64,000 bases of DNA from Citrobacter amalonaticus (GCF_002918555.1 NZ_PQMB01000005.1:101089-165088); one strand, 5' to 3'. Numbered from the stretch's first letter, positions 26,680-38,074 are shown. Numbers and translations: made by a program. The notes: generated from the letters alone by a model not told the origin.

Positions 26680-28659
26680 TTATCCTCTCTGGAACACACA
26701 CAGTCCATGTGCAGGTCCCTGCCAGACAGCTGTTACCACCGGATTATCCTCTCCAGCGAATGGGGGAATGGCGTGCCACTCCCCGGCAGGTAAAACAATC
26801 TCTGTTACCTCAAGCGTGGCATTAATCGCGATCAAAAAACGATCGGACAGCAGGATCTGTAGCTGTTTCGGTCCGTTTTGCCACTCATCCGCACTCAAGG
26901 GTTTTGCATACCGACTTAACCAACTTACGTTGCCATCCCCCTCTTCCCACCAGCGATTTCCCACTAAAGCCGGAATTCGCTGACGTAAATGGATTAACGC
27001 CGCGGTAAACGCGGTCAAGCCACTGCTTGCCTGCGACCAGTCCAACCATGTCAACGCATTGTCCTGGCAGTAGGCGTTGTTGTTGCCATGCTGGCTATGA
27101 CCTTGTTCATCACCCGCCAGCAGCATCGGCGTTCCCTGGGAGAGCAGCAGCGTGGTCAGCAAGGCATGAATGCTGTCGCGCCGCCGTTCAATGAGATCCA
27201 ACGAACCGCCTAACCCTTCTTTACCATGATTGTCACTGTAGTTATTGTTGGTGCCGTCCCGATTCTCCTCACCATTTGCTTCATTGTGCTTATTTGTGAA
27301 GCAAACACAGTCACGTAGGGTAAAACCATCGTGGGCCGTCACCAGATTGACGGTCGCGCCGGGTTGGCGACCGTTACGTTTAAACACGTCACTGGAGGCC
27401 GCAAAGCGCCCGGCAAACTCGCCGAGCGACAGATCGCGCCTGAGCCAGAAGCGGCGGACTGCATCACGGAAATGGTCATTCCACTCGGCAAACAGCGGTG
27501 GAAAATTACCCACCTGATAACCGCCCTCGCCGATATCCCACGGTTCCGCAATCAGCTTGACGTTCGAAAGCAACGGACAGTTTTTGATTGCGTTAAACAG
27601 CGGCGCGTCCTGACGAAATTCCGGGGTACGTCCCATTACCGATGCCAGATCAAAACGAAAACCGTCGACGTGGCAGGTTTCAACCCAGTAGCGCAGGCAC
27701 TCACAGGCATACTCCACCACGCCCGGATGGCTAAGATTCAGCGTGTTGCCGCAGCCGGTCCAGTTGTGGTAATCGCCATCGTCTCTGATCCAATAATAGC
27801 TACGGTTATCAATTCCGCGCAGGGAGAAGAGCGGACCATCGAGATCCAGTTCGGCGCTGTGGTTCAGGACGATATCGAGAATGACCTCAATACCGGCTTT
27901 GTGCAGCGCTTTCACCGCGTCGCGAAACTCATCGAGCGCGGTATCCGGCGAGCAGGCGTAAGCAGGATGCAATGCAAACATCGCAACGGGGTTGTACCCC
28001 CAGTAGTTTGACAATCCCAGCCGTTGCAAACGCGGCTCGCTGGCGAAATGCGCCACGGGCAACAGCTCCAGCGCGGTGATACCAAGATGTTTGAGATAGC
28101 CGATCATCACCGGGTGGCCCAGCGCCTTGTAAGTACCGCGAATCTCTGGCGGGATCTCCGGATGCAGATACGTTAAGCCTTTGACGTGAGCTTCATAGAT
28201 AACGGTATTCCCCCACGGCGTACGCGGTGGAATATCATCTTCCCAGTCATAGCTGTCCGGCGGCACCACGATGCACTTTGGCGCGATACTGGCGTTATCC
28301 CGATAATCCGGTTCAGCGTAGCCCGCGTGAAAGAGCGGATCATCCTTAAATTCGCCCTCAACACGTCGTGCGCACGGGTCCAGCAATAACTTTGCCGGAT
28401 TGAAGCAATGCCCCTGCGCGGGATCCCACGGACCATGCACGCGATATCCGTAGCGCAGCCCCGGTCTGGCCTCTGGCAGATAGCCGTGCCAGACATCACC
28501 GCTGCGCCCCGGCAGGTCATAACGATGCTCAACGCCTTGCGCATCAAATACGCACAGCTCAACGCGCCCGGCATGTGCGGAAAAGAGCGTGAAGTTGACC
28601 CCATGACCGTCATAGCTTGCGCCCTGAGGCGTGGCCTGCCCGGTAGACAGTTGCGTCAT
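26680..28659 (-). CDS. glgX: Glycogen debranching enzyme GlgX
   Basis: A 659-residue GH13 isoamylase-type enzyme that cuts the alpha-1,6 branches of phosphorylase limit dextrin. An N-terminal CBM48 domain (about 10-100) precedes the barrel; [10 protein letters not shown] holds the nucleophile Asp (about 336) and LIAEPWD the acid Glu (about 370). ATG overlaps the glgB stop by four bases (ATGA). It precedes glgC by 13 bases. Confidence 0.97.
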   Translation of the reverse strand: MTQLSTGQATPQGASYDGHGVNFTLFSAHAGRVELCVFDAQGVEHRYDLPGRSGDVWHGYLPEARPGLRYGYRVHGPWDPAQGHCFNPAKLLLDPCARRVEGEFKDDPLFHAGYAEPDYRDNASIAPKCIVVPPDSYDWEDDIPPRTPWGNTVIYEAHVKGLTYLHPEIPPEIRGTYKALGHPVMIGYLKHLGITALELLPVAHFASEPRLQRLGLSNYWGYNPVAMFALHPAYACSPDTALDEFRDAVKALHKAGIEVILDIVLNHSAELDLDGPLFSLRGIDNRSYYWIRDDGDYHNWTGCGNTLNLSHPGVVEYACECLRYWVETCHVDGFRFDLASVMGRTPEFRQDAPLFNAIKNCPLLSNVKLIAEPWDIGEGGYQVGNFPPLFAEWNDHFRDAVRRFWLRRDLSLGEFAGRFAASSDVFKRNGRQPGATVNLVTAHDGFTLRDCVCFTNKHNEANGEENRDGTNNNYSDNHGKEGLGGSLDLIERRRDSIHALLTTLLLSQGTPMLLAGDEQGHSQHGNNNAYCQDNALTWLDWSQASSGLTAFTAALIHLRQRIPALVGNRWWEEGDGNVSWLSRYAKPLSADEWQNGPKQLQILLSDRFLIAINATLEVTEIVLPAGEWHAIPPFAGEDNPVVTAVWQGPAHGLCVFQRG

Positions 28660-30842
28660 TCCCCCTCCCGAACCAGCCAGATAGTGGCCAGCGGCGGCAG
28701 CGTAAGACTCAGCGAGTTTGGTCGACCGTGGCTACCTGTTTCATCACTGTGCACCGCGCCGCCATTCCCGGCGTTACTTCCGTGATAGTGCATTGAGTCA
28801 GTGTTAAGGATCTCGCGCCATTGGCCCGGCTGGTTGATGCCAAAACGATAGTTGTAACGAGGGACGGGCGTGAAATTACTGGCGACAATAATTTCATTGC
28901 CGGCCTTATCGCGACGGACAAAAATCAATACCGAACGTTCGTTGTCATCCACCACCAGCCATTCAAAACCGTAGGAGTCGAAATCAAGCTCATGCAGCGC
29001 TTTGTGGTGACGATAAGTATGGTTAAGATCGCGCACCAGCCGCTGTACGCCGTGGTGCCAGTTATCGCCGCCCTCCAGCAGATGCCAGTCAAGGCTGGCG
29101 TCGTGATTCCACTCGCGCCCCTGAGCAAACTCGTTCCCCATAAACAGCAGCTTCTTACCGGGGAAGGCCCACATCCAGCCGTAGTAAGCGCGCAGGTTGG
29201 CAAACTTCTGCCACGCATCGCCCGGCATACGGTCGAGAATCGATTTTTTGCCGTGAACCACTTCGTCGTGCGACAGCGGGAGGACAAAGTTTTCGGTGTA
29301 GTTGTAGAGCATACCGAAGGTCAGCTTATCCTGGTGATACTTACGATGAACCGGATCGAGCTTCATGTAGTCCAGGGTGTCATGCATCCAGCCGAGGTTC
29401 CATTTGTACCAGAAACCTAACCCCCCCGTATCCTGCGGTCGGGAGACGCCCGCAAAATCAGTGGACTCTTCCGCCATGCTTACCGCCCCTGGCACCTGCT
29501 CGCCGAGGATCCGGTTGGTATTGCGTAAAAACTCGATGGCCTCGAGGTTCTCGCGCCCGCCAAACTCATTGGGGATCCACTCGCCCTGTTTCCGGCTGTA
29601 GTCGCGGTAAATCATCGACGCCACGGCATCCACGCGCAGCGCGTCAATGCCAAAACGCTCAATCCAGTACAGAGCGTTACCCACCAGATAGTTACTGACT
29701 TCACGACGACCGTAGTTGTAGATCAGCGTATTCCAGTCCTGGTGATAGCCTTCACGCGGGTCACTGTGTTCATACAAATTGGTACCGTCAAACTCTGCCA
29801 GACCGAAGTCGTCAGACGGAAAGTGCCCCGGCACCCAATCCAGAACGACGTTAAGACCAGCCTGATGAGCGGCATTGATGAAATAGCGGAAGTCATCGCG
29901 CGTACCAAAACGGCGGGTTGGCGCATACAGTCCCGTTGGCTGATAGCCCCAACTACCATCAAACGGATGCTCATTCACCGGCAGCAGCTCAAGATGGGTA
30001 AAGCCCATCCATTTGACGTAAGGGATTAATTGATCCGCCAGTTCCCGGTAGCTTAGCCAGAAGTTGTTATCCGTGTGACGACGCCATGACCCCAGATGCA
30101 CTTCATAGATGGAAACAGGCGCATCAAACTGATTCGCTTTTTTACGCTCCTCCGTTTGCACCACTTTTTCCGGCAAGCCGCAGATAAGAGACGCGGTTTC
30201 CGGACGCATCTGCGCTTCAAAAGCATACGGGTCGGCTTTAACGCGCAGGTTGCCATGCGCATCGATCATCTCGTATTTATACAGCTGCCCCTGCTGCGCG
30301 CCGGGGATAAACAGCTCCCAGATCCCGCTCTCTTTACGCAGACGCATGGGATGACGCCGACCGTCCCAGTAGTTGAACTGTCCGACAACAGAGACGCGGC
30401 GGGCATTTGGCGCCCAGACGGAGAATCGCGTCCCGGTGACCCCATCCATCGTATCCGCATGCGCACCCAGCGTTTCATAGGGTCGCAAGTGGGTGCCTTC
30501 TGACAGCAGCCAGGCATCCATATCCTGGAGCAAAGGGCCAAAACGATAAGGATCATCAATGAGATTCTGCTGCCCATGCCAGACAACAGCGAGTTGATAG
30601 CGAAAGAAATTTTTACGACGGGGGAGCAGGCCACTGAAAAAACCGCGTGAATCAAGGCAGTCCAGTTTAGCGACTTTACGTCCGGTTTTTGGTTCGATCA
30701 CCCACACTTCGGTGGCGTCGGGTAAAAGGGCGCGAACTTCCAGTCCCGCGGTGGTTTGGTGCATACCGAGTACGGAAAAAGGATCCGCAAAATGACCTGC
30801 AATTAGCGCATTAATCACGTCTCTATCGATACGATCGGACAT
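28656..30842 (-). CDS. glgB: 1,4-alpha-glucan branching enzyme GlgB
   Basis: A 728-residue GH13 enzyme that makes the alpha-1,6 branches of glycogen. An N1 domain and CBM48 precede the catalytic barrel; the catalytic segments are [11 protein letters not shown] (Asp about 405), MAEEST (Glu about 458) and [11 protein letters not shown] (Asp about 526). Length equals E. coli GlgB. First gene of the glycogen operon. Confidence 0.98.
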   Translation of the reverse strand: MSDRIDRDVINALIAGHFADPFSVLGMHQTTAGLEVRALLPDATEVWVIEPKTGRKVAKLDCLDSRGFFSGLLPRRKNFFRYQLAVVWHGQQNLIDDPYRFGPLLQDMDAWLLSEGTHLRPYETLGAHADTMDGVTGTRFSVWAPNARRVSVVGQFNYWDGRRHPMRLRKESGIWELFIPGAQQGQLYKYEMIDAHGNLRVKADPYAFEAQMRPETASLICGLPEKVVQTEERKKANQFDAPVSIYEVHLGSWRRHTDNNFWLSYRELADQLIPYVKWMGFTHLELLPVNEHPFDGSWGYQPTGLYAPTRRFGTRDDFRYFINAAHQAGLNVVLDWVPGHFPSDDFGLAEFDGTNLYEHSDPREGYHQDWNTLIYNYGRREVSNYLVGNALYWIERFGIDALRVDAVASMIYRDYSRKQGEWIPNEFGGRENLEAIEFLRNTNRILGEQVPGAVSMAEESTDFAGVSRPQDTGGLGFWYKWNLGWMHDTLDYMKLDPVHRKYHQDKLTFGMLYNYTENFVLPLSHDEVVHGKKSILDRMPGDAWQKFANLRAYYGWMWAFPGKKLLFMGNEFAQGREWNHDASLDWHLLEGGDNWHHGVQRLVRDLNHTYRHHKALHELDFDSYGFEWLVVDDNERSVLIFVRRDKAGNEIIVASNFTPVPRYNYRFGINQPGQWREILNTDSMHYHGSNAGNGGAVHSDETGSHGRPNSLSLTLPPLATIWLVREGE

Positions 30843-31065
30843 GGCTGTCTTCCTGTTTTATGGCATCTCTTTCCTGATGTTTGTTGGCATCGGTGGAGAC
30901 GCTTTTTAACTCTAACAGCGCAGCACAAAAGTGCATCCTCTCTGCGCCGTCCTGGCTTCAGGCAACGGTTTAATACCTCCGGTATTAAGGCCCCCTTAAA
31001 GAATAGCCAATGCTTTATTTTACCTCCGATAAAAATTGAACATCTGCGCTACTCCTGTATTACGC

Positions 31066-31088
31066 AAAAAAAAAGGTGACTCAGCACC
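31066..31088 (-). terminator. Possible terminator after asd
   Basis: On the minus strand GGTG and CACC flank a short loop and are followed by a run of nine T. The stem is short, so confidence is modest. A second inverted repeat, GCCGGATAAC with GTTATCCGGC (31114-31144), lies closer to the asd stop. The rest of the glgB-asd gap (30843-31065) is AT-rich and probably holds the glgB promoter; I see no gene there. Confidence 0.4.
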
Positions 31089-31152
31089 CAATGTTTAAAC
31101 ATGACATGTGTTTGCCGGATAACAAGATAACCCCGTTATCCGGCCTGAAGTT

Positions 31153-32259
31153 TTATGCCAGATGACGCAGCATACGGCGTAAAGGTTCTGCCGCTCCCCA
31201 GAGCAGCTGGTCGCCAACGGTAAAGGCCGACAGGAACTCGGGCCCCATATTCAGCTTACGCAGGCGACCGACAGGCGTGGTAAGCGTACCGGTTACGGCC
31301 GCCGGGGTTAATTCCCGCAGGGTAATGTCACGATCGTTAGGGACCACTTTGGCCCACGGATTGTGTGCCGCCAGCAGCTCTTCCACGGCAGGAACAGACA
31401 CATCTTTTTTCAATTTGATGGTGAACGCCTGGCTGTGGCAGCGCAGTGCGCCAACGCGCACGCACAGACCATCCACGGGGATCACAGAAGATGTGTTGAG
31501 AATTTTGTTGGTTTCCGCCTGTCCCTTCCACTCTTCGCGGCTCTGACCGTTATCGAGCTGTTTGTCGATCCACGGAATCAGACTTCCCGCCAGCGGTACG
31601 CCAAAGTTATCAACAGGCAACTCGCCGCTACGGGACAGCGCTGTAACTTTGCGCTCGATATCGAGAATAGCAGAGGAAGGTGTCGCCAGTTCATCGGCCA
31701 CATGGCCATACAAATGGCCCATTTGGGACAGCAGTTCGCGCATGTGACGCGCGCCGCCGCCGGAGGCGGCCTGGTAGGTCGCCACAGAAACCCAGTCCAC
31801 CAGATCGTTGGCGAACAGGCCGCCCAGCGACATCAGCATCAGGCTGACGGTACAGTTACCGCCGACAAAGGTCTTAATCCCTTTGTTCAGTCCGTCGGTA
31901 ATCACATTCTGGTTCACCGGATCGAGAATAATGATGCTGTCATCTTTCATGCGCAGCGAGGAGGCCGCGTCAATCCAGTACCCCTGCCATCCGCTTTCAC
32001 GAAGCTTCGGATAGATTTCGTTGGTATAATCGCCGCCCTGACAGGTCACAATGATATCGAGCGCCTTCAGCGCGTCCAGATCAAAAGCGTCCTGAAGTGT
32101 GCCGGAAGCCGTATCGCCGAACGTCGGCGCCGCCTGTCCGAGCTGGGAAGTTGAGAAGAAAACAGGGCGAATGGCGTCAAAGTCGCGCTCTTCAACCATG
32201 CGTTGCATGAGAACAGAGCCGACCATACCGCGCCAGCCGATAAAACCAACATTTTTCAT
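31153..32259 (-). CDS. asd: Aspartate-semialdehyde dehydrogenase Asd
   Basis: A 368-residue NADPH enzyme converting aspartyl phosphate to aspartate semialdehyde, the branch point to lysine, diaminopimelate, threonine and methionine. NADP-binding [14 protein letters not shown] (about 8-21), catalytic Cys in [10 protein letters not shown] (about 136) and His in RCHSQAF (about 275) are present. It is one residue longer than the E. coli protein. The start is set at [11 protein letters not shown]; an in-frame ATG 28 codons upstream is not family-like. Monocistronic. Confidence 0.97.
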   Translation of the reverse strand: MKNVGFIGWRGMVGSVLMQRMVEERDFDAIRPVFFSTSQLGQAAPTFGDTASGTLQDAFDLDALKALDIIVTCQGGDYTNEIYPKLRESGWQGYWIDAASSLRMKDDSIIILDPVNQNVITDGLNKGIKTFVGGNCTVSLMLMSLGGLFANDLVDWVSVATYQAASGGGARHMRELLSQMGHLYGHVADELATPSSAILDIERKVTALSRSGELPVDNFGVPLAGSLIPWIDKQLDNGQSREEWKGQAETNKILNTSSVIPVDGLCVRVGALRCHSQAFTIKLKKDVSVPAVEELLAAHNPWAKVVPNDRDITLRELTPAAVTGTLTTPVGRLRKLNMGPEFLSAFTVGDQLLWGAAEPLRRMLRHLA

Positions 32260-32449
32260 AGCGTTTTTTCCTGCGAAGATGTGTGCTGTATATGTATGCC
32301 AGTGTCCTGGTGGCATCTCCTTCACCATACAAAAAGCAGCCAAAGTCGCAAGTGAAATTAATCAATGATAGTCAGGCCATCAGTAATGCGACTTATCCCG
32401 CTGCGCAAGCAAGCAGGAAATCCACAGCAATTACCAGGGAATTTGAGTT

Positions 32450-33043
32450 ATGAACGAAATCATTTCTGCAGCCGTTTTACTGATCCTGATTATGGATCCG
32501 CTCGGAAATCTGCCCATTTTCATGTCCGTACTGAAACATACAGAGCCAAAACGGCGCCGGGCTATAATGGTGCGGGAATTATTCATCGCCCTGTTATTAA
32601 TGCTGATCTTCCTGTTTGCTGGCGAGAAAATTCTGGCGTTTCTGAATCTGCGGGCGGAAACCGTGTCGATTTCCGGGGGGATAATTCTGTTCCTGATTGC
32701 GATTAAGATGATCTTCCCGAGCGCCACGGGTAACAGCGCCGGACTCCCGGCAGGCGAAGAACCCTTTATCGTGCCGCTGGCAATCCCGCTGGTTGCGGGT
32801 CCCACCATTCTGGCAACGCTGATGCTGTTGTCGCATCAGTACCCTAATCAGATGGGGCATCTGGTGATCGCCCTGTTACTGGCCTGGGGCGGTACGTTTG
32901 TGATTCTGCTACAGTCTTCACTGTTTCTGCGTCTGTTGGGTGAAAAAGGGGTTAATGCCCTGGAGCGTCTGATGGGGCTGATTCTGGTGATGATGGCAAC
33001 CCAGATGTTCCTGGATGGGATCAGGATGTGGATGAAGGGATAA
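32450..33043 (+). CDS. yhgN: MarC family inner-membrane protein YhgN
   Basis: A 197-residue membrane protein with about six hydrophobic helices and the conserved MDPLGNLPIFMSVLK near the N-terminus and AIPLVAGPTILATLML in the middle. The family (MarC/UPF0056) has no settled function; older claims of an antibiotic role for MarC were not upheld. It stands alone, convergent with gntU. Confidence 0.95.
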   Translation: MNEIISAAVLLILIMDPLGNLPIFMSVLKHTEPKRRRAIMVRELFIALLLMLIFLFAGEKILAFLNLRAETVSISGGIILFLIAIKMIFPSATGNSAGLPAGEEPFIVPLAIPLVAGPTILATLMLLSHQYPNQMGHLVIALLLAWGGTFVILLQSSLFLRLLGEKGVNALERLMGLILVMMATQMFLDGIRMWMKG

Positions 33044-33045
33044 TA

Positions 33046-33116
33046 CAGTGTCGGGTTGCGGCGACGCCTTACCCGACCTGTGGTAGAACCCGGGAAGCGC
33101 AAGCAACACCGGGTAT
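33046..33116. repeat. REP-like palindromes between yhgN and gntU
   Basis: GTCGGGTTGCGGCGACGCC with TTACCCGAC forms a REP-like hairpin, followed by a second inverted pair ACCCGGGAAGCGC and GCAACACCGGGT. They lie between convergent genes and could act as terminators for both. Confidence 0.6.
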
Positions 33117-33121
33117 TTCAA

Positions 33122-34462
33122 TTAGCTCAACAGCTGGAAGGCAATCATACCAATAATAGCGCCTACGGTGCCGAGGATGGTTTCCATCATCGTCCAGGTT
33201 TTCAGCGTTTGCGCTTCGGTTGCGCCAGTAAATTTACCAAACAGCCAGAAGCCCGCGTCATTGACGTGGCTGACCACAATCGAACCACCCGCGATGCAGA
33301 TAGACAGTGCCGCCATCTGCGCGCCGGAGTAGTTTAGTTGCTCAATCACCGGCATAACAAGGCCGACAGCCGTTAAACAGGCAACCGTTGCCGAACCCTG
33401 AATGATACGGACTGCAGCAGCCAGCACGAAGCAGGTGATGGCGATCGGTAAACCCATACCGGTTAACGCTTCGCCCAGAGCCGGTCCCACGCCAGAATCA
33501 ACCAGCACCTGTTTGAACACGCCGCCCGCGCCGATCACCAGCAGAATAATCCCCGCCGGCTGCAGCGCGTGACCGCAGATTTCCATAACTTTATCTTTTG
33601 GCATCCCCTGACGTATCGCCAGGCCATAAATCGCCACCAGACACGCGACCAGAATCGCGGTGAACGGGTGGCCGATAAATCCGAACCATTCGTACGCGGT
33701 TGAACCTTCAGGCACAAAGCGCGCTGCGATAGTTTTCAGCCCCACCAGCACCAGCGGTAGCAGGATCAGCGACAGGCTGAAACCGAAGGATGGCATTTTG
33801 CCTTCGCCCAGGTGTGGCTCGGTAATGTCATCCGGCACGTGCAGTTCAACGTAGCGGCTGATGAAATTCCCCCACAGCGGCCCGGCGATAATCATGCCCG
33901 GAATCGCCGCACACAGGCCAATCAGGATCATCCAGCCAAAGTCGGCGTGCATCTGCGAGGCCAGCAGCATTGGCGCAGGCCCCGGCAACAGGAATGCGGC
34001 GGCAGCTGCCACGCCTGCAAACAGCGGGATCACCAATTTAATCAGGTTCGTGCCAGTGTGGCGCGCCATCGAGAACGCAACGCTAATCAGCAGCACAACC
34101 GCGACTTCAAAGAACAGCGGTAGCGCACAGATCAGCCCCGCCAGACCAATTGCATAGTGCGCACGGCTATGACCAAAGGATTTGAGCATCCTGACGGCAA
34201 TCTGATCGACCGCGCCCGTCTCATGTAAAATCTTGCCGAACATCGCTCCCAGGGCGACGACTATCGCCAGGAAGCCAAGCGTTCCCCCCATCCCTTTTTC
34301 CATTGTCGCTGCGATTTTATCAAGCGGCATACCAGAGAAGAGGCCTGCACCAACAGACACCACCATCAAAGCAAGGAAGGCGTGCATACGCGCCTTCATC
34401 ACTAAAAACAACAGCAGTAAGACCGAGCCTACTGCTGTTAAAACAAGCGTTAATGTACTCAC
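33122..34462 (-). CDS. gntU: Low-affinity gluconate permease GntU
   Basis: A 446-residue GntP-family permease with about 12-14 hydrophobic segments, paralogous to GntT at 8.3-9.6 kb (shared GGTLGFLAIVVALGAMFGK-type segment). The start codon is GTG and overlaps the gntK stop TAG by one base (TAGTG), so translation is likely coupled to gntK. With gntK it takes up and phosphorylates gluconate, under GntR. Confidence 0.96.
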   Translation of the reverse strand: MSTLTLVLTAVGSVLLLLFLVMKARMHAFLALMVVSVGAGLFSGMPLDKIAATMEKGMGGTLGFLAIVVALGAMFGKILHETGAVDQIAVRMLKSFGHSRAHYAIGLAGLICALPLFFEVAVVLLISVAFSMARHTGTNLIKLVIPLFAGVAAAAAFLLPGPAPMLLASQMHADFGWMILIGLCAAIPGMIIAGPLWGNFISRYVELHVPDDITEPHLGEGKMPSFGFSLSLILLPLVLVGLKTIAARFVPEGSTAYEWFGFIGHPFTAILVACLVAIYGLAIRQGMPKDKVMEICGHALQPAGIILLVIGAGGVFKQVLVDSGVGPALGEALTGMGLPIAITCFVLAAAVRIIQGSATVACLTAVGLVMPVIEQLNYSGAQMAALSICIAGGSIVVSHVNDAGFWLFGKFTGATEAQTLKTWTMMETILGTVGAIIGMIAFQLLS

Positions 34463-34992
34463 TACTTACTGCCTTTGTTGATCACTCCAATTGTGCTGGC
34501 AACAACATCTTCCAGCGGCTGATCGATATCGACCAGTAAAACGTCAGTCTCTTCAGCCGTCGGCTCTTCCAGCGTTTCAAACTGGGTGACCAGCATCTGG
34601 GTTTTGAAGAAGTGGCCTTTACGCGCTTTCAGGCGGCTTTCGATGACATCAAAGTCCCCTTTCAGGTAGATAAAGGAGAGGTTCGGGTTACCGTCGCGCA
34701 GCAGATCGCGGTAGTGTTTTTTTAGTGCGGAACAGACGATCAGCGAAACCTTGTTGGTACGCTGCATCGCAAACGCGGCGTCGTTCAGCGCCTGCAACCA
34801 CGGCTTACGGTCGTCATCATTTAACGGCTTACCGGAGGCCATTTTTTCAATGTTGCAACGCGGATGAAGAAAATCGCCATCGAGAAACGCGGCATGCAGC
34901 TGATGCGCTACTTCACTTGCGACAGCGGATTTGCCACTACCTGATACGCCCATCAGAACGTAAACGTGGTTGTCGTGATTAGTCGTGCTCAA
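34462..34992 (-). CDS. gntK: Gluconate kinase GntK
   Basis: A 176-residue P-loop kinase making 6-phosphogluconate for the Entner-Doudoroff and pentose phosphate routes. The Walker A motif GVSGSGKSA lies at about 15-23; CSALKKHYRDLLR and GHFFKTQMLVTQFETLEEP are family segments. It follows two GntR operators and is coupled to gntU. Confidence 0.97.
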   Translation of the reverse strand: MSTTNHDNHVYVLMGVSGSGKSAVASEVAHQLHAAFLDGDFLHPRCNIEKMASGKPLNDDDRKPWLQALNDAAFAMQRTNKVSLIVCSALKKHYRDLLRDGNPNLSFIYLKGDFDVIESRLKARKGHFFKTQMLVTQFETLEEPTAEETDVLLVDIDQPLEDVVASTIGVINKGSK

Positions 34993-35022
34993 AGTGGTGC
35001 CCTCACAGTACAGGAGTCAGGA

Positions 35023-35054
35023 ATTGTTACGGGTAACTGTTATCGGTAACATTG
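35023..35054. promoter_or_regulatory. Two tandem GntR operators upstream of gntKU
   Basis: TTGTTACGGGTAACTG and CTGTTATCGGTAACAT lie side by side (centres about 15 bases apart) between gntR and gntK. Both fit the GntR palindrome ATGTTACCGGTAACAT. The first is about 33 bases before the gntK ATG. Confidence 0.75.
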
Positions 35055-35131
35055 TCCTGCCGGACAAACCTGGAAGCAATGCCCAAACGTGCCAGAAGTG
35101 AATAAGTGTGAGCTACTTCAAACTTGTAAGA

Positions 35132-36127
35132 CTAAATGGATCCGCCAGGTGACAAGGTGAAACCTAAATCTAACATTTTAGGTGTTACCGCTTCGCCGCG
35201 AATGCGTGCCAGCAAGCGTTCTGCACCAATGCTGCCCATTCGTTCACGCGGGGTAAGGACGCTGGCAAGACGAGGTTCCATCACCTGCCCGATATCATGG
35301 CCGTGAAAACCCGCAATCGCCATATCGTCCGGAATTTTTAACCCTAAACGCTGGCACTCAAATGCCGCCCCTACCGCCAGGTCATCGTTGGTACAGAAGA
35401 TACCATCGAGCTGCGGATATTCACGCCGCGCCTGACGGATAAGCTCAATACCAGAAGAGTAAGAAGAAGACTGTTCCACCATCACACTGTAAGGCAGCAG
35501 CCCCGCATCCAGCATCGCCTGTTCATAGCCCTTCTGTTTGATGATAGTACGTTCGTCGAGACGAGCCCCCAGATAAGCAATATGCCGGTGGCCACGGGCG
35601 ATAATCGCAGTGGTCATCTGTCGGGCAGCTTCGAAGTTGTCAAAACCAACGGCAATGTCGAGGCATGGTGACCTGCTGTCCATCAGCTCAACAACGGGAA
35701 TACCCGCGACCTCGATCATTTTCAGGGTACGGGGCGTGTGGGTGCGCTCGGTGAGAATTAAGCCGTCGATATTCCAGGAAAGCATCGATTCCAGACGCTC
35801 CTGCTCCATCTCAGGTTTATAGCCATAGTGCGCCAGCATGGTCTGATAACCGTGAGCGTCGGTAACGGCCTCAATACCGCGTAATACTTCGGCAAAGACC
35901 TGGTTGGTCAGGGATGGCAGCAAAACACCTACCGCACGGCTGGTGGCGTTAGAAAGGATATCAGGCGCACGATTGGGAATATAACCCAGTTCATCAAGTG
36001 CAGCAGCAATCTTGCCCCGCAGCGCGACGGAGACCTGCTCCGGGTTACGCAGAAAACGGCTGACCGTCATTTTGGTCACGCCTACGCGGTCAGCTACATC
36101 CTGAAGTACGGGTCTTTTCTTTTTCAT
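35132..36127 (-). CDS. gntR: Gluconate operon repressor GntR (LacI family)
   Basis: A 331-residue LacI/GalR-type repressor, the same length as in E. coli. The N-terminal helix-turn-helix reads VLQDVADRVGVTKMTVSRFL (about 7-26); the periplasmic-binding-like effector domain follows. It represses gntT, gntK and gntU until gluconate binds; operators are seen at 8.1-8.3 kb and 35.0 kb. The gap to gntK carries the tandem operators. Confidence 0.97.
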   Translation of the reverse strand: MKKKRPVLQDVADRVGVTKMTVSRFLRNPEQVSVALRGKIAAALDELGYIPNRAPDILSNATSRAVGVLLPSLTNQVFAEVLRGIEAVTDAHGYQTMLAHYGYKPEMEQERLESMLSWNIDGLILTERTHTPRTLKMIEVAGIPVVELMDSRSPCLDIAVGFDNFEAARQMTTAIIARGHRHIAYLGARLDERTIIKQKGYEQAMLDAGLLPYSVMVEQSSSYSSGIELIRQARREYPQLDGIFCTNDDLAVGAAFECQRLGLKIPDDMAIAGFHGHDIGQVMEPRLASVLTPRERMGSIGAERLLARIRGEAVTPKMLDLGFTLSPGGSI

Positions 36128-36180
36128 CGTCCTGAGAGAAATCGTAAGTGAGACATTCCCTCAGTTTATCACGGAGATGG

Positions 36181-36212
36181 CCCAACCTTCCCCGTTTAAA
36201 GGGAAGGTTGGG
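36181..36212. terminator. Strong inverted repeat between yhhW and gntR
   Basis: CCCAACCTTCCC and GGGAAGGTTGGG form a perfect 12-base stem with an eight-base loop, followed on the plus strand by TAATTATTT. It lies between the yhhW stop and the gntR start and most simply ends the yhhW transcript, although the T-rich side is on the other strand. Confidence 0.5.
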
Positions 36213-36219
36213 TAATTAT

Positions 36220-36915
36220 TTATACCGGTGGTAAATCAAACAGCAACACTTCGCTATGGGTATCGGCATGGATGGAGATCGCCTGCTCATCCCAAATAGC
36301 CAGACCATCACTGGTGGAGGCCTTAGTACCGTTGATGGTCACGTCACCTTTCACCACCTGGATCCAGACGCGACGTTCGGCGGCAATCTGATGTACCGAT
36401 TGTTCATCTTTCACCAGCGCCCAGCGGTAAAGTTCCATATCCTGATACACTTTCAACGATCCGTCACGGGCATCCGGTGAAAGCACCAGTTGTTTACCCT
36501 GCGCGGCGTCGAAACGGCGCTGCTCATAACGCGGCGTGATGCCGGTTTCTTGCGGAATGATCCAGATTTGGTACAGACGCAGACGATCGGTTTCACTCGG
36601 GTTGTATTCAGAGTGACGGATCCCGGTCCCGGCGCTCATAATCTGGAATTCACCCGCCGGAACCTGCTCTTTATTCCCCATGCTGTCTTTGTGTTCCACG
36701 GCACCTTCCAGCACGTAGGTCAGGATTTCCATGTCCTTATGCGGGTGAGTCCCAAAACCCTGGCCTGCGTCGATCACGTCATCGTTAATCACCCGCAGCG
36801 CGGAGAAGCCCATAAAGTTTGGATCGTAATAGTCGGCAAAAGAGAACGTGTGCCAGGAATCCAGCCAGCCATGATTCGCATGACCACGGTCGTTTGCTTT
36901 GCGTAAGTAGATCAT
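36220..36915 (-). CDS. yhhW: Pirin-like quercetin 2,3-dioxygenase YhhW
   Basis: A 231-residue bicupin of the pirin family. Metal ligands His57, His59, His101 and Glu103 of the E. coli enzyme correspond to GTHPHKDMEIL and GIRHSEYNPS here. The E. coli protein has quercetinase activity in vitro; its real substrate is unknown. Separated from yhhX by about 120 bases. Confidence 0.95.
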   Translation of the reverse strand: MIYLRKANDRGHANHGWLDSWHTFSFADYYDPNFMGFSALRVINDDVIDAGQGFGTHPHKDMEILTYVLEGAVEHKDSMGNKEQVPAGEFQIMSAGTGIRHSEYNPSETDRLRLYQIWIIPQETGITPRYEQRRFDAAQGKQLVLSPDARDGSLKVYQDMELYRWALVKDEQSVHQIAAERRVWIQVVKGDVTINGTKASTSDGLAIWDEQAISIHADTHSEVLLFDLPPV

Positions 36916-37036
36916 TGTTCACCCCCGGATGTTTTCGATGGAGTCAGTGTGGACCCAATCGGCAAAGGATCATAGAGAGCGAAAATTGACGCCTCTGTTC
37001 AAAAAATATGAATAAGACCAGAGGAGCCAGTAACAC

Positions 37037-38074
37037 TTATTTTGCGAGGGTTATTGTGGCAGGAGAAGCCTGCTCAAATCCCCGCTCAAGGATTTCAAGG
37101 TTGGTCAGAACTTCAGATTCCTTGACGTAATTCGGCGTGCCGTGGGTCAGGGTCTCATACAGGGCGTCATAGACGCGGCCATAATCGCCTGGCTCAGGCT
37201 TCACCTCTTCACGAACCGTCAGGCCTGCGTCGTTAACATATTCCAGCACCCCCAGGGAATCATCGGCCGCAAACCCAGGTTCCCCCGGCATGATATTCGC
37301 TTTCAGGCTGGTTTCTTGCTGGTCAATACCGTACTTCACAAACGAACCTTTGGTGCCGTGAACAATGAACTTCGGATAGTCGATTTTCACCAGATGGCTG
37401 GTTTTCACAATCGCCTTCAGATCGCCATAAAATAGCTGTGCTTCAAAAGTATCATCCGGATTGGCTTTGTTTCGCAGACTGCGGATGTCATAAGCCACAC
37501 GATCGGGGCGACCGAACAGGGAGATGATTTGGTCCATGGTATGAACGCCAAGACCGTAGAACGCCCCGTCCTGCGGCAGGCCAGGTTTCGTCTCTGCCAC
37601 CGGGCGGTAGTTATCAAAGTGGCTTTCCAATTCAACAATCTCGCCAAGCTTGCCGCTCTCAATGGCCTTTTTGGCGGTGAGGAAACAGGAATCAAAGCGA
37701 CGATTCTGATACGGCGTGACGGTCAGCCCCTTACTCCGCGCCAGCTCAAACAACGCTTTTGCTTCTGCGAGCGTTGGGGTGAAGGGCTTCTCTACCAGGA
37801 CATTCTTACCCGCTTCCAGCGCGCGTCTGGCGTAATCAAAGTGGCTGTCGGCATGGGTACAGACGATCACCAGATTGACCTGCGGATCGTCCAGTACCTC
37901 ATCAAGATCGCTGGTGAAGTGAATATGTGAATAAACCGGCGCCTGCTCTTCCGGCCTGGCATGGCGACGAAAAATGTGCGCGACATGCCAGCTATTTTTG
38001 CGGTTAAGCACATACGGCAGATGGTAGCGGGTCGTGCTTTTACCAAAACCAATGAATGCGCAGCGTAAGGTCAT
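37037..38074 (-). CDS. yhhX: Gfo/Idh/MocA family oxidoreductase YhhX
   Basis: A 345-residue NAD(P)-dependent oxidoreductase. The N-terminal Rossmann motif is AFIGFGKST (about 5-13) and the conserved EKPFTPT lies near 93-99; a C-terminal alpha/beta substrate domain follows. The substrate is unknown. The start at 38074 gives MTLRCAFIGFG and the E. coli length; an open in-frame stretch upstream crosses a repeat and lacks family similarity. Confidence 0.95.
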   Translation of the reverse strand: MTLRCAFIGFGKSTTRYHLPYVLNRKNSWHVAHIFRRHARPEEQAPVYSHIHFTSDLDEVLDDPQVNLVIVCTHADSHFDYARRALEAGKNVLVEKPFTPTLAEAKALFELARSKGLTVTPYQNRRFDSCFLTAKKAIESGKLGEIVELESHFDNYRPVAETKPGLPQDGAFYGLGVHTMDQIISLFGRPDRVAYDIRSLRNKANPDDTFEAQLFYGDLKAIVKTSHLVKIDYPKFIVHGTKGSFVKYGIDQQETSLKANIMPGEPGFAADDSLGVLEYVNDAGLTVREEVKPEPGDYGRVYDALYETLTHGTPNYVKESEVLTNLEILERGFEQASPATITLAK